Assembly (NCBI GenBank): GCA_902786265.1 | Contig: CADACE010000007.1 | Location: 1-64,000 of the forward strand | DNA length: 64,000 bases | Direction of reading: 5' to 3' | DNA from: an uncultured Chloroflexota bacterium | GTDB lineage: Bacteria > Chloroflexota > Anaerolineae > Anaerolineales > Anaerolineaceae | Shown here: piece after piece, positions 15,701-24,083 of the stretch | How the letters are laid out: the number at the start of each line of letters is the position of its first letter | Position numbering within the stretch: the first letter of the stretch is position 1 | Made by a program: the position numbers and the translations under genes | Notes under the pieces: model-generated | The model's input: only the letters and a program-made list of their open reading frames with translations | Told to the model about the DNA's origin: nothing | Database searches by the model: none

Positions 15701-16798
15701 TCAGCGTAATAACAGCACAGGATTATTTTTCATCTGATTGATCAGCGAATGCAGATGAGACTTCATATCTGAGGAAGTCAGTTCCGTTATTGCCGTAGTA
15801 AGTCTGATCGCCGCGTCCTTAGAGGATGCTCCGGAATGGTAAATACGTTCATCCGATTCATCGTAATCCAGGATAATAAAGCGATCGTGCATAATGCCGC
15901 CCGTGGTGATGAAAGTTACCGGAATTGATGGAAACTCCACCTGAAAATCTGCATAATCAGAAGCATGGAGCTGATGGCGGAGGTTGTCACTGAAAATCGT
16001 AACAGTTACGCCGGGTTTTACATCCTGCAGCAGCCTCAGTGTCTTGATGTTGATGTAATTATCGACAATATAGACGCTCTTTTTTGCTTTGCTGTAGATG
16101 TTCATATAAGCAGCATCAGCTTTTGCCGGATGACCTTCCCTCAGCAGGAATTCTTTCTGATCCTCCGGTACATCGAACTGCAGCAGTACCGGAGAGATAT
16201 CAGATTTCTTTAAGGTTTCACCGATTTCCGTCAATGCTTCCGCCAGCATATCATCATGTTCGAGGAGCAGTTTTTGCTGTTCTGCGACTATTTTCTGCTG
16301 ATCACCAAGCCAGGACTGCAGTCTGCGGATCGCTTCCGTATTCTCATTTGTCTGCAATGACAGCCTGAGCAGATCCCGCTGCGATACCAGATCCTGTGTT
16401 TCAACGATGTAGTCTTTCATGGCTTTGAATGCCATTACAAGTGCACGACTCTGTCGTACCGCAAGATCTCCGCGAAGAACTGTCATCAGTAAATAAATTC
16501 CCTGTTCAGTGAAAGCATGAGGGAGATAACGTGTTCCGCCCCAATTTGAGGTGAAATTTTTGCACCTCAAGATCTCAGCAAATTCCGCTTTAGTCAACTG
16601 AAACATGAACTCATCACCTTCGAACCTTTCGGCATTATTCTTTACCTGCCGATTAAAGTTCTTAGTCTCATACCCGTAAATTTCCGCTAATTCAAAATCC
16701 AGCATGACCTTCACACCCCGGACTTCATAAATCTTATCCCGGATGCTCCGATCATCGATGACAGCAATTTTCATATCACTTTCTTCCGCGTTCTTCAT
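15701..16798 (-). CDS. ORF6N-domain protein with PLD-like C-terminus
   Basis: 365 residues. The N-terminal ORF6N DNA-binding domain is clear (IYEVRGVKVMLDFELAEIYG, FMFQLTKAEF and YLPHAFTEQGIYLLMTVLRG, about 22-125). A coiled-coil stretch follows (about 145-200). The C-terminus (about 225-350) looks like one phospholipase-D-type half: IYSKAKKSVYIVDNYI, then HDRFIILDYDESDERIYHSG with an HxR/K-x4-D-like signature. ORF6N is common in phage and mobile-element antirepressor-type proteins; this fused form is found as a chromosomal gene of unknown role. No other phage genes are nearby. Confidence 0.75.
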   Translation of the reverse strand: MKNAEESDMKIAVIDDRSIRDKIYEVRGVKVMLDFELAEIYGYETKNFNRQVKNNAERFEGDEFMFQLTKAEFAEILRCKNFTSNWGGTRYLPHAFTEQGIYLLMTVLRGDLAVRQSRALVMAFKAMKDYIVETQDLVSQRDLLRLSLQTNENTEAIRRLQSWLGDQQKIVAEQQKLLLEHDDMLAEALTEIGETLKKSDISPVLLQFDVPEDQKEFLLREGHPAKADAAYMNIYSKAKKSVYIVDNYINIKTLRLLQDVKPGVTVTIFSDNLRHQLHASDYADFQVEFPSIPVTFITTGGIMHDRFIILDYDESDERIYHSGASSKDAAIRLTTAITELTSSDMKSHLHSLINQMKNNPVLLLR

Positions 16799-16969
16799 GG
16801 TGTCATACCTGCCAGAATTTATTCATAGTAACAGCCAATATTATACTTCCTTCCTTAAAGAAAGTCAAAGCGAATTGTACGGTTATTTGCTCATCTTTGG
16901 TTCGGACAGTTTCTTGAACAGGCTTTTGCAGAACCTTTCCGCTGACCAATTTGATAAACGTTTTGTCAT

Positions 16970-17482
16970 TCATTTGTACCGTAAGGACAAATCCGCATGT
17001 TCCAGTGCGAGGAGTTTCTGCTTTTTATCGAGTCCACCGGCATAACCGGTGAGGCTCCCGTTTGCACCTACCACCCGGTGACAGGGAATGATGAGGGAGA
17101 TAGCGTTATGCCCGACTGCCCCGCCGACTGCCTGTGCGGACATTCCCGGCAGTCCCTTCTGCTCCGCGATCTTTGCCGCGATCTCACCATAGGTCATCGT
17201 ATGCCCGTAGGGGATGGTGAGCAGGATCTCCCAGACCGCCCTGCGGAACGGTGTCGTTTTCATGGAAAGCGGCGGAGTAAAATCGGGTTCTTTCCCGCTG
17301 AAATAGATGTCCAGCCAGCGGCCTGTCTGCTCGAAAACCGGTAGCAATTTTTCTTCATGATCCGGATCAAGGCCATTGGCAAAATACTTCTGTCCGTCGA
17401 ACCATAACCCGGTCAGCGCTTCGCCGTCAGAGGCGGCTGTTATGCCGCCGAGAGGAGATTCAAAATGATGTATATATTCCAT
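16970..17482 (-). CDS. ogt: Methylated-DNA--[protein]-cysteine S-methyltransferase
   Basis: 170 residues, full length. The N-terminal ribonuclease-like domain (MEYIHHFESPLGGITAASDG) and the DNA-binding domain are present. The alkyl-acceptor Cys134 is in IIPCHRVVGANGSLTGYAGG, and the helix-turn-helix with Arg finger region is GEIAAKIA...MSAQAVGGAVGHN. It repairs O6-alkylguanine by a suicide transfer onto Cys134. It lies 18 bp after a second, short transferase gene on the same strand, so they are probably co-transcribed. Confidence 0.92.
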   Translation of the reverse strand: MEYIHHFESPLGGITAASDGEALTGLWFDGQKYFANGLDPDHEEKLLPVFEQTGRWLDIYFSGKEPDFTPPLSMKTTPFRRAVWEILLTIPYGHTMTYGEIAAKIAEQKGLPGMSAQAVGGAVGHNAISLIIPCHRVVGANGSLTGYAGGLDKKQKLLALEHADLSLRYK

Positions 17483-17500
17483 TGAAATCCTTTCCTGTGT

Positions 17501-17809
17501 TCAGCAATCCCATCGGAACCGCTCCATATCCACACATCCGTTTTCCTTGAAACCGACCCCTTCATCCAAAAGTTTTTCCCGCTGTTCCCGAAAAAACGGA
17601 GCAAGACGCCCGGCGTGATTGACCACGCGGTGGCAGGGGTAATCGCCGTAAAGATCTGCCATGCTGAGCACCTTTCCGACCAGACGGGAATTCTTCTCCC
17701 TGCCGATCAGCCGGGCGATCTGCCCATAGGAAGCGACCCTGCCCTCCGGTATTTCCGAAACGACAGAAAGAATTTCATAAATCAGTGACTCATCTAATAT
17801 AAGCGGCAT
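17501..17809 (-). CDS. Short MGMT-type DNA-binding protein (ATL-sized) retaining the acceptor Cys
   Basis: 102 residues: only the MGMT DNA-binding domain (IPEGRVASYGQIARLIG, NSRLVGKVLSM), the size of alkyltransferase-like (ATL) proteins. Classic ATLs carry Trp instead of the acceptor Cys; here the motif is DYPCHRVVN with Cys59 kept, as in short Cys-bearing homologues. It may bind alkylated bases and either repair them or flag them for nucleotide excision repair. It is upstream of ogt in the same transcription unit. Confidence 0.8.
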   Translation of the reverse strand: MPLILDESLIYEILSVVSEIPEGRVASYGQIARLIGREKNSRLVGKVLSMADLYGDYPCHRVVNHAGRLAPFFREQREKLLDEGVGFKENGCVDMERFRWDC

Positions 17810-18029
17810 AATCTATAAATGGTATATCTGGAACAAGTAATAACCGCAGGACGGCAATTACTGCTTCCCCGTCCATTGATCCTGTCTCTGCAAATCCAAA
17901 AAACAGCCGGCGGGCGGAACGTCTTTGTCACTTGATCGTTCCCGCTGCCGGTATAATTGCTGAGCATTATTCTGCCCGGAAAGTGTGTAAAATGCCGGAA
18001 AGCCCTGCCCGGTGAACAGTTTCCCGATT

Positions 18030-18347
18030 TTATGCCCTTCGGCGGTCTTCTTCTGTTATTTCGGCATCCCATTCAGTTTTGTGAAGATCTCTTTTGACTG
18101 CCTTCCGCAGTTTGCCGCATTTTCTGCATCTGTATAGTTTTATATCTATATTTTCCACGCAGCCATATTCATTTGGTCCGATCGTTTCCTCATATATCTT
18201 GACCCAGTCGTGGTGGATGACCTGACCGCATATGCTGCATTTTTCCTCACAATGATCGACAATATGCTGTTCATCGCGTGTCTTCCCGCAGCGCGTACAG
18301 GTACAATGGTTCCAGGAATGTCCTTTGAAAAGGCAGGTAATATTCAT
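18030..18347 (-). CDS. Small Cys-rich zinc-binding protein, function unknown
   Basis: 105 residues with at least three CxxC pairs: CTCTRCG, CSICG and CRKCG, plus paired His, so a zinc-ribbon protein. The start MNITCLFKGHSW fits best: on the minus strand a TATAAT box ends 6 nt before this ATG and there is no Shine-Dalgarno, as expected for a leaderless mRNA. An ATG five codons upstream (18362) is the alternative. I do not recognise the family; CxxC-rich proteins opening with HxW...C are common in anaerobes as hypotheticals. Confidence 0.6.
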   Translation of the reverse strand: MNITCLFKGHSWNHCTCTRCGKTRDEQHIVDHCEEKCSICGQVIHHDWVKIYEETIGPNEYGCVENIDIKLYRCRKCGKLRKAVKRDLHKTEWDAEITEEDRRRA

Positions 18348-18600
18348 ATTCGTATTATACATCGGTATAACTTTTCCGGGAAAAGAAGAATAAATTCATG
18401 ATTCGATGAAAACAGTACAATTTATGGGACTGCCGCAAAAGTTTATTAGTACAATACAGAGAATGCCGCGACGGCCCCCTGATCATTCAGATAACAGCCG
18501 GCCGGATTCCGTGCTTCACAGAGATGCGGGATGAGCAATACCTTGCGCGCCGGCGGTCATTTTTCTATCCGGGCCGTATCCCCGAATCCCGGATCTTTTT

Positions 18601-19008
18601 TCAAGCTCCATACTGCGCGAGGCACCATTTCGCGATTTTCGTGATGAGCTCCGCCGGCAGTTCTTTATCATACGGCAGCCGGATCGTGCCTTTGCTCACA
18701 TCAATGCCTTCCAGTTCCTCACTGAATACGGTCGTTGCCTCGCCGCCGGGATATAATCCGAGATGTTTTTTTGAAGCTGCGAAATGGATAATGTTGCGGC
18801 CTTTCCGGTAGGTGGGCATGGACCAGGATATGCACTCCTGCGCATCCGGCAGCGCGGCCTGAAGGATCGCGCGGATCTCCCGCAGCTTCGGCTGTACTGC
18901 TTCATCCTGCGAGGCAATATATTCGTCTACGGTCTGCGGTTTTCCGCAGTAGTGCGGCTGCTCTGCCCTGCTGAACTCGCGGCCGCATTTCGGACATTTC
19001 CATTTCAT
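18601..19008 (-). CDS. DUF1801 (YdhG-like) protein with N-terminal zinc ribbon
   Basis: 135 residues. The N-terminus MKWKCPKCGREFSRAEQPHYCG is a zinc ribbon. The DUF1801 core follows, with blocks ISWSMPTYRKGRNIIHFAAS and KHLGLYPGGEA and the ending GTIRLPYDKELPAELITKI. The family has a small alpha/beta fold of unknown biochemistry. Its ATG overlaps the stop of the DUF2200 gene by 4 nt, so the two are coupled. Confidence 0.85.
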   Translation of the reverse strand: MKWKCPKCGREFSRAEQPHYCGKPQTVDEYIASQDEAVQPKLREIRAILQAALPDAQECISWSMPTYRKGRNIIHFAASKKHLGLYPGGEATTVFSEELEGIDVSKGTIRLPYDKELPAELITKIAKWCLAQYGA

Positions 19009-19352
19009 CTCAGCACCTTTTCCATCGCTTTCCCTTTTGCCAGTTCATCGACCAGCTTGTCCAGCTGCCGTACCCTCTTCATCAGAGGATCCTCGATCGT
19101 TTCGACCTGAATACCGCAGACTTTACCGGTGATCAGTTCTGAGCGCGGATTGTATGCCGGAGAGTCGGAAAGGAACGCGCCATAGGAAATATCCGACAAG
19201 AGCGCCGCGTCGATCTGCTCCGCGGTGTATCCCGTGAGCCATGCGGTGACTTCGTAGACCTCAGCCCGGGTTCTGCCTTTTTTCTCCGCCTTTTGGATCA
19301 AAGCGGGATATACTCCGGCGAATGACATATCAAAAATAGTTTTCCGCGGCAT
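19005..19352 (-). CDS. DUF2200 family protein
   Basis: 115 residues, the standard length. Family blocks are FDMSFAGVYPALIQKAEKKG, WLTGY, NPRSELITGKVCG and EDPLMKRVRQLDKLVDELAK, ending GKAMEKVLR. The function is unknown; the protein is widespread in bacteria and often acquired with other small hypothetical genes. It is first of a two-gene operon with the DUF1801 protein. Confidence 0.9.
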   Translation of the reverse strand: MPRKTIFDMSFAGVYPALIQKAEKKGRTRAEVYEVTAWLTGYTAEQIDAALLSDISYGAFLSDSPAYNPRSELITGKVCGIQVETIEDPLMKRVRQLDKLVDELAKGKAMEKVLR

Positions 19353-19498
19353 CTTTTACCTCTCTGTTATTTCTTTCGGCCTGTCCGGTTTTTATCAGGA
19401 CGTTTCATTCCTTAATTTTACCATGGAGCCAAAATAAATAAAACATCTTTCATCCGGCAAGACCGGCGGGTAATTGGTCTTCTGTTATAATCACCGTT

Positions 19499-20350
19499 AT
19501 GATACTTTATTTTACCCGGCATGGCGAAAGCGAATGGAACCTGATCCACAGGATACAGGGACAGCATGATTCTCCCCTCACGGAGCGGGGAATTCAGATG
19601 GCAAAGCAATTGAAAAAACGGCTCAAAGGACTGGGGTTTACCCGCTGTTATGTGAGCCCGCTGGGACGGGCGAGGCAGACGGCTGCCGTCCTGACCGAAG
19701 GAACCGGTGTGATTCCGGAACCGGACGAACGGATCCGGGAAGTCAACCTGGGTGAAACGGAAGGGCTGATCATGGAGGAGCTTCCTCCGGATATGCTGCA
19801 CGCTTTTTATTACGAACCGCAGCATTTCAACCCGAAGGGCGGGGAAGGATATGAGGCAGCTTTCCGGCGTGTCTCTGCCCTGATGCGTGAACTGGAAACG
19901 GAAGACGGATGCGTGCTGCTGGTGGCGCATGCGCTGATCCTGCGCCTGATCCGCCTGTATCTGCTGGGGCTGCCGCTGGAGCAGATGATGAAGGTCCATA
20001 CCGCCGGCTGCTGTTTCTGCGAAGCGCATTATTCTGATGGAAAATGGGACCTGAAGGCTTTCGCGGATGACCGCTGTCAGTCTCCGGACTATGACCCGGA
20101 GCGTTATGCTTACTTCGGTTCGCCCGTACCGGTTGAGTCTGTCCCGGCAGACGCGGTACTCACTCCCTACAGTGAACTGGCTGCCGCCTATGCCCATGCG
20201 CCGCGGCATGTGAACGTTGCCCTCAACGGCATCGTCACCCATGACGGCACCGCGGAGGGGCTTCTCTACCGGGTGGACCTTGCCGATCATTCCCTGTCCC
20301 TGCTCGGTCCCGCTCCCGCCATGCGGTCCGATGGTCCGGCGTATTTATAG
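19499..20350 (+). CDS. Histidine phosphatase family protein (phosphoglycerate-mutase-like)
   Basis: 283 residues. The catalytic RHGE motif is at 7-10 (YFTRHGESEWN), and the second His is in LLVAHALILRLIRLYLLG (about 143). The phosphatase part ends near residue 195; an extra C-terminal segment of about 85 residues has no domain I recognise (SPVPVESVPADAVLTPYSEL, and so on). TATAAT ends 7 nt before the ATG and there is no Shine-Dalgarno, so the mRNA is probably leaderless. Likely substrates are small phosphate esters such as cobalamin or sugar phosphates; this is not resolved. Confidence 0.8.
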   Translation: MILYFTRHGESEWNLIHRIQGQHDSPLTERGIQMAKQLKKRLKGLGFTRCYVSPLGRARQTAAVLTEGTGVIPEPDERIREVNLGETEGLIMEELPPDMLHAFYYEPQHFNPKGGEGYEAAFRRVSALMRELETEDGCVLLVAHALILRLIRLYLLGLPLEQMMKVHTAGCCFCEAHYSDGKWDLKAFADDRCQSPDYDPERYAYFGSPVPVESVPADAVLTPYSELAAAYAHAPRHVNVALNGIVTHDGTAEGLLYRVDLADHSLSLLGPAPAMRSDGPAYL

Positions 20351-20456
20351 AATCACAAGATTTAGTTTCGTTTTATATTCAAATCTGATGGAATATCATC
20401 TTTTGAGAAAATCAATAGTGATGTTGTCAGTTTTTCCAGATAATTTTTATATTCAT

Positions 20457-20813
20457 TTAGGGTTCATGATTCAGGTGTTTTTTTTTCAACTCATTCTGAT
20501 AGTTCTCCCGGCTGATTTCACCTTTTGCCATTTTTTGTAAGTACTGAATGGCTGTATCGCTCAACTCCAGATTTTCCAATGCAAGAGTCGCACGGGTTTG
20601 CTGAATCGCGTCAATTTGAGCCGGTGTCAGGTCGTTGTCGAAATATCCATCGTTTTTCATTACACGTGTAATGAGCGCGATCACATAAGCCGGTGGTTTA
20701 TGAATTCCCTGCTCCCAGTTTTGAATGTTTGCAACCGGAATGCCAAGATATGCGGCAAAATTTTGCTGGCTCATTTTTGCCGCGTTTCTGAGTTCTTTTA
20801 CTGTATTCATCAT
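20457..20813 (-). CDS. XRE-family HTH protein with a VbhA-like Fic-inhibitory motif
   Basis: 118 residues. N-terminal XRE helix-turn-helix (MSQQNFAAYLGIPVANIQNW, about 14-33). The C-terminal helices carry TLALEN at 76-81, which fits the (S/T)xxxE(G/N) motif that antitoxins such as VbhA use to block the Fic active site. The following YLQKMAKGEISREN resembles the rest of the VbhA antitoxin domain. No Fic-domain gene is adjacent or anywhere in the window, so it would be an orphan. The helix-turn-helix call is firm; the antitoxin role is inference. Confidence 0.7.
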   Translation of the reverse strand: MMNTVKELRNAAKMSQQNFAAYLGIPVANIQNWEQGIHKPPAYVIALITRVMKNDGYFDNDLTPAQIDAIQQTRATLALENLELSDTAIQYLQKMAKGEISRENYQNELKKKHLNHEP

Positions 20814-20920
20814 TCCCTCTTTATATATAATAATTATACAATACTTGCGGACTTAGATCGCAAAGACCTGCAGTTTTTGAAATGAAAAACGGTGGCTGAA
20901 AGACGATTCGAAGGGAACTT

Positions 20921-20950
20921 TTTACCATTGAAAGCAGTTATTGGTATAAT
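20921..20950 (+). promoter_or_regulatory. Promoter of the MORN-DUF6273 gene
   Basis: TTTACC (20921-20926), an 18-nt spacer, and TATAAT (20945-20950), 46 bp before the ATG and followed by a good AAGGAG. Confidence 0.5.
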
Positions 20951-20995
20951 GATTTCTGGTTGCTTATTTCGCATAATCTATGTAAGGAGCCGAAT

Positions 20996-22156
20996 ATGAA
21001 TAATTTTTCAAAGCATATAGTGTTTGTACTGCTCCTGGCAGTCATTTTTTCAGGTTCTGTCTGTCGTTCTGTTAGCGCACAGATCAGCCCGTTCAGTCCT
21101 TCTCCCATGGCGGGGGATTACCGGACGGAAAAATATTCCAACGGTGACCAGTACACCGGTTATTTTGTCAACGGAAAATACAACGGTGAGGGCACGTATA
21201 TCTGGGCTAACGGTGACCGCTACGAAGGTGAGTTCATGGACGGACAGATCGACGGTGCCGGACGGCTGACCTTTTTCGGTACCGGACAGTATTGGGAAGG
21301 TCTTTTTATTCACGGACAGATCAGCAACGGTTCCGGCGTTTATTATTGGGGAAATAACGGAGACAAATTTGACGGACAGTGGCTCAACGGAAAACCGGAA
21401 GGGACCGGGATCCTGCTGCATGCCGATGGGACCAGCAACAAGGTCACATATTCCAACGGGCAGTTTGTGAGCCAGAGCGGGAGTACGGCCGGCGGCAACC
21501 AGCCACAATTCGGCTCTCAGGGCCAATACGGCGGCGGTTCCTATGCTTATCCTTTCGCGAATGTCAGGGTCGGCGACGTGGTGAGCTTCGGCCGCTATGA
21601 GCAGGATAATAATTACAGCAACGGTTCAGAACCGATCCAGTGGAAAGTGCTGGACATTCAAAACGGGATGGCATTGCTGTTCAGCCTCTATGGTCTGGAG
21701 ACAATGGCCTATCACTGGGACGCGGTTCCCGTTACCTGGGAAAACTGCTCGATGCGCAATTATCTGAATACTAATTTTTACAACGGTGTATTCAATGACG
21801 GTGAACGTCAGCTGATCGCGCAGATGTGGAACTCCAATCCGAACAGCGCGGCTTATGGGACTTACGGCGGCAGCAATACCTTTGACAATGTGTTTCTTCT
21901 GAGCATTGACGAGGTCCGTTATTACTTCCCATATGAAGGGCTGCGGAAGGCTCAGCCGACCGCGCTCGCCCGTGCCCACGGCGCTTACGGTACCGCGGAC
22001 CCGAGCTGTGCCTGGTGGTGGCTGCGCAGCCCGGGACAGGGACCTGCTGCTGCCAGTTCCATCAATTCCCTCGGGGTGCTGCTGGATACCGGTCCTGTTG
22101 TGTCCGACGCTACGGGTATGATCCGTCCGGCGATCTGGGTACGGCTGGCAGGCTGA
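20996..22156 (+). CDS. Secreted MORN-repeat plus DUF6273 protein
   Basis: 386 residues. A signal peptide precedes SVSAQISP (cleavage about 31). MORN repeats run from about 45 to 165 (YSNGDQYTGYFVNGKYNGEG, WANGDRYEGEFMDGQIDGAG, and so on). A Gly/Gln-rich linker leads to one DUF6273 domain (about 200-386), starting VRVGDVVSFGRYEQD and ending AWWWLRSPG...RPAIWVRLAG. That domain matches the two outer domains of the kinase at 1553-4762, so this may be a soluble partner or decoy of the same ligand system (inference). TAAGGAG sets the start. Confidence 0.85.
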   Translation: MNNFSKHIVFVLLLAVIFSGSVCRSVSAQISPFSPSPMAGDYRTEKYSNGDQYTGYFVNGKYNGEGTYIWANGDRYEGEFMDGQIDGAGRLTFFGTGQYWEGLFIHGQISNGSGVYYWGNNGDKFDGQWLNGKPEGTGILLHADGTSNKVTYSNGQFVSQSGSTAGGNQPQFGSQGQYGGGSYAYPFANVRVGDVVSFGRYEQDNNYSNGSEPIQWKVLDIQNGMALLFSLYGLETMAYHWDAVPVTWENCSMRNYLNTNFYNGVFNDGERQLIAQMWNSNPNSAAYGTYGGSNTFDNVFLLSIDEVRYYFPYEGLRKAQPTALARAHGAYGTADPSCAWWWLRSPGQGPAAASSINSLGVLLDTGPVVSDATGMIRPAIWVRLAG

Positions 22157-22170
22157 TCCTCAATAATAAT

Positions 22171-22222
22171 TAAAAAAGAACAGCTCCGAATCCGCATTTA
22201 CAGGGATCCGGAGCTGTTTTAT
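22171..22222. terminator. Bidirectional Rho-independent terminator
   Basis: AACAGCTCCG (22179-22188) pairs with CGGAGCTGTT (22209-22218). The stem is followed by TTTAT on the plus strand and by a T-rich run on the minus strand, between convergent genes. Confidence 0.8.
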
Positions 22223-22273
22223 AATGGGAAATTATCGTATTTATTCAGTAATCGGCAGCGCATCAAGCGTTTA

Positions 22274-22333
22274 GTCTGGCTGTGCCGGCTTCGCGGCAGC
22301 ATCAAGGCTGACCTTATGTGCTTCGTTCTGAAT
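22274..22333. repeat. Family B palindromic repeat, copy 3
   Basis: Carries CGGCAGCATCAAGGCTGACC followed by TTATGTGCTTCGTTCTGAAT. It is nearly identical to the copy at 50354-50417 and, like it, lies between two convergent gene ends. Confidence 0.75.
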
Positions 22334-22345
22334 AGAAACGAATGA

Positions 22346-22726
22346 TCAGTCGATCAAGGCAACCGCTTCAATTTCCACCAGGGCGTTCTTCGGCAGGCGG
22401 GCGACTTCAACCGCGGAGCGGGCGGGGCAGTTTTCCGTGAAGAATTCCGCGTAAACGCCGTTCATTGCCGCAAAATCTCCCATGTTCTGCAGGAAAACGG
22501 TGGTCTTGACCACGTGGGCGAGATCGGTCCCGGCAGCTTCAAGGATTGCCTTGACGTTGGAAAGGGACTGACGGGTCTGTTCCTCGATGGTTTCAGCCAT
22601 GACGCCGGAAGCGGGATCCAGCGGGATCTGTCCGGCAGTGAAAACAAAATTACCCGCGCGGATCCCGGCGGAATACGGACCGAGGGCGGCCGGTGCTTTA
22701 TCAGTTTTTACAACAACTTTTTCCAT
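22346..22726 (-). CDS. RidA family reactive imine/enamine deaminase
   Basis: 126 residues, the standard length. Conserved blocks are [27 protein letters not shown] and the active-site [20 protein letters not shown] with its catalytic Arg, then IEAVA. RidA trimers hydrolyse 2-aminoacrylate and similar imines that leak from PLP enzymes. The window holds several PLP enzymes (cysteine desulfurase, DegT). AAGGAGAT lies before the ATG. Confidence 0.95.
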   Translation of the reverse strand: MEKVVVKTDKAPAALGPYSAGIRAGNFVFTAGQIPLDPASGVMAETIEEQTRQSLSNVKAILEAAGTDLAHVVKTTVFLQNMGDFAAMNGVYAEFFTENCPARSAVEVARLPKNALVEIEAVALID

Positions 22727-22788
22727 AATTTATCTCCTTGTAATAAAGACGCAGTGCGTCACTCTTATTTTATCTGACTGCTGTCTGT

Positions 22789-24015
22789 TTACTGCTTTTT
22801 CTCTGCAAAAAGCCTGATGATCGCCAGCAAAATATCCCGGCTCTTTTCCATCCCTTCCACGGTCACATGTTCATAAGGACCGTGAAAAGCATAACCGCCG
22901 GTACCGAGGTTCGGGCAGGGAAGACCCATGTAGGAAAGGGTCGCGCCGTCGGTTCCGCCGCGGGTCGGCGTGTGTTCGGGTTCCAGCCCTAAAGAGCGCA
23001 TTGCCTGATTCGCGTAATCCATCAGGAAAGGATGCTGCTCGATGATCTCGCGCATATTGCGGTACTGGTCCCTGATCTCAACAGTCACGGTTCCTTCCCC
23101 GTATTTTTCGTTCAGCAGTTCAGCCGCGTGCAGCATGGTCTTTTTCCGTCCCTCGAAGAGGTATTTATCATGTTCGCGGATGATATAGTGGCTGACGGCA
23201 CTGCTGACGTCACCGGAAATGTCGATCATATGGAAGAATCCCTGATAATCTTCGGTATTGCGCGGGGTGTCTCCGGCAGGCAGCATGCTGTTGAATTCGC
23301 ACAGCACCAGCGCGGCATTGATCATCTTGTTTTTGGATTCACCCGGGTGGATGGAGAACCCCTTTACCTTCACAGCGGCTCCGGCGGCATTGAAGTTGTC
23401 AAAGCTCACCTCGTTTTCCGGGCCTCCGTCAACAGTATAGGCGTAATCCGCGCCAAAGCCTTTGACATCAAAGTGATCCGGACCTCTGCCGACTTCCTCA
23501 TCCGGGGTGAAAGCGATGCAGAGCTTTCCGTGCGGCAGACCCTCTTTCAGGACCTTTTCCACAGCACAGATAATGGCTGTGACGCCGGCTTTGTCATCCG
23601 CCCCGAGCAGGGTAGTGCCGTCGGTGGTGATGAGCGTGCGGCCGGCAAGCGGCGGCAGCCAGGGGAACATTTCCGTATCCAGTACCTCTCCGCTTGTGCC
23701 AAGGGTGACGTTTTTCCCGTCATAATCCGGGATGATCTGCGGGTTTACATTTTCCCCGCTGAAAGCGGGAGCTGTATCCATGTGCGCGATGAGACCCAGC
23801 GCGGGCGCGGCTTCATAACCGGCAGCGGCGGGAACGGAACCATACACGTAGCCGTATTCGGATATGTAGGCATCTTCGATCCCGATTTCTTTAAGGTCCG
23901 CACAAAGGACCTTTGCGAGGTCCAGCTGCCTCGCGGTGGTGGGCACTGTCTCCGATGCCGGATCTGAGGCGGTGTGAATTTTTACATAACGTAAAAAGCG
24001 CTCAATTAATTCCAT
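22789..24015 (-). CDS. pepT: Peptidase T (tripeptidase)
   Basis: 408 residues, M20B metallopeptidase. Zinc ligands and catalytic residues are in GLIAHMDTAPA (about 75-85), LLGADDKAG (about 137-145) and FTPDEEVGRGPDHFDVKGFG (about 170-189). The C-terminal motif is TPTRGGTDGATLSYMGLPCP. It removes the N-terminal residue from tripeptides in the cytosol. The start MELIERFLRYVKIHTASDP is typical. It is transcribed away from the DegT gene; palindromic elements lie in the shared upstream region. Confidence 0.95.
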   Translation of the reverse strand: MELIERFLRYVKIHTASDPASETVPTTARQLDLAKVLCADLKEIGIEDAYISEYGYVYGSVPAAAGYEAAPALGLIAHMDTAPAFSGENVNPQIIPDYDGKNVTLGTSGEVLDTEMFPWLPPLAGRTLITTDGTTLLGADDKAGVTAIICAVEKVLKEGLPHGKLCIAFTPDEEVGRGPDHFDVKGFGADYAYTVDGGPENEVSFDNFNAAGAAVKVKGFSIHPGESKNKMINAALVLCEFNSMLPAGDTPRNTEDYQGFFHMIDISGDVSSAVSHYIIREHDKYLFEGRKKTMLHAAELLNEKYGEGTVTVEIRDQYRNMREIIEQHPFLMDYANQAMRSLGLEPEHTPTRGGTDGATLSYMGLPCPNLGTGGYAFHGPYEHVTVEGMEKSRDILLAIIRLFAEKKQ

Positions 24016-24027
24016 TTCGTTTCCTCT

Positions 24028-24083
24028 GTTTTTACATACCGCGGCATAAAAGGGTCTGTTTTTATGTCCCGCGATATGAAAAA
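24028..24083. promoter_or_regulatory. Two directly repeated palindromic elements in a divergent promoter region
   Basis: GTTTTTACATACCGCGGCAT (from 24028) and GTTTTTATGTCCCGCGATAT (from 24058) are copies 30 bp apart. Each is itself an imperfect palindrome centred on CCGCGG/CCCGCG and bounded by TTTTT and AAAA. A related TTTTTACATAACGTAAAAA lies at about 23979-23997, inside the first codons of pepT. They are likely regulator-binding sites between pepT and the aminotransferase. Confidence 0.5.

Noticed and set aside
18485..18535. Possible fifth family B copy (GCCGGATTCCGTGCTTCACAG)
   Set aside because: Only GTGCTTC and scattered bases match the core; not better than chance.
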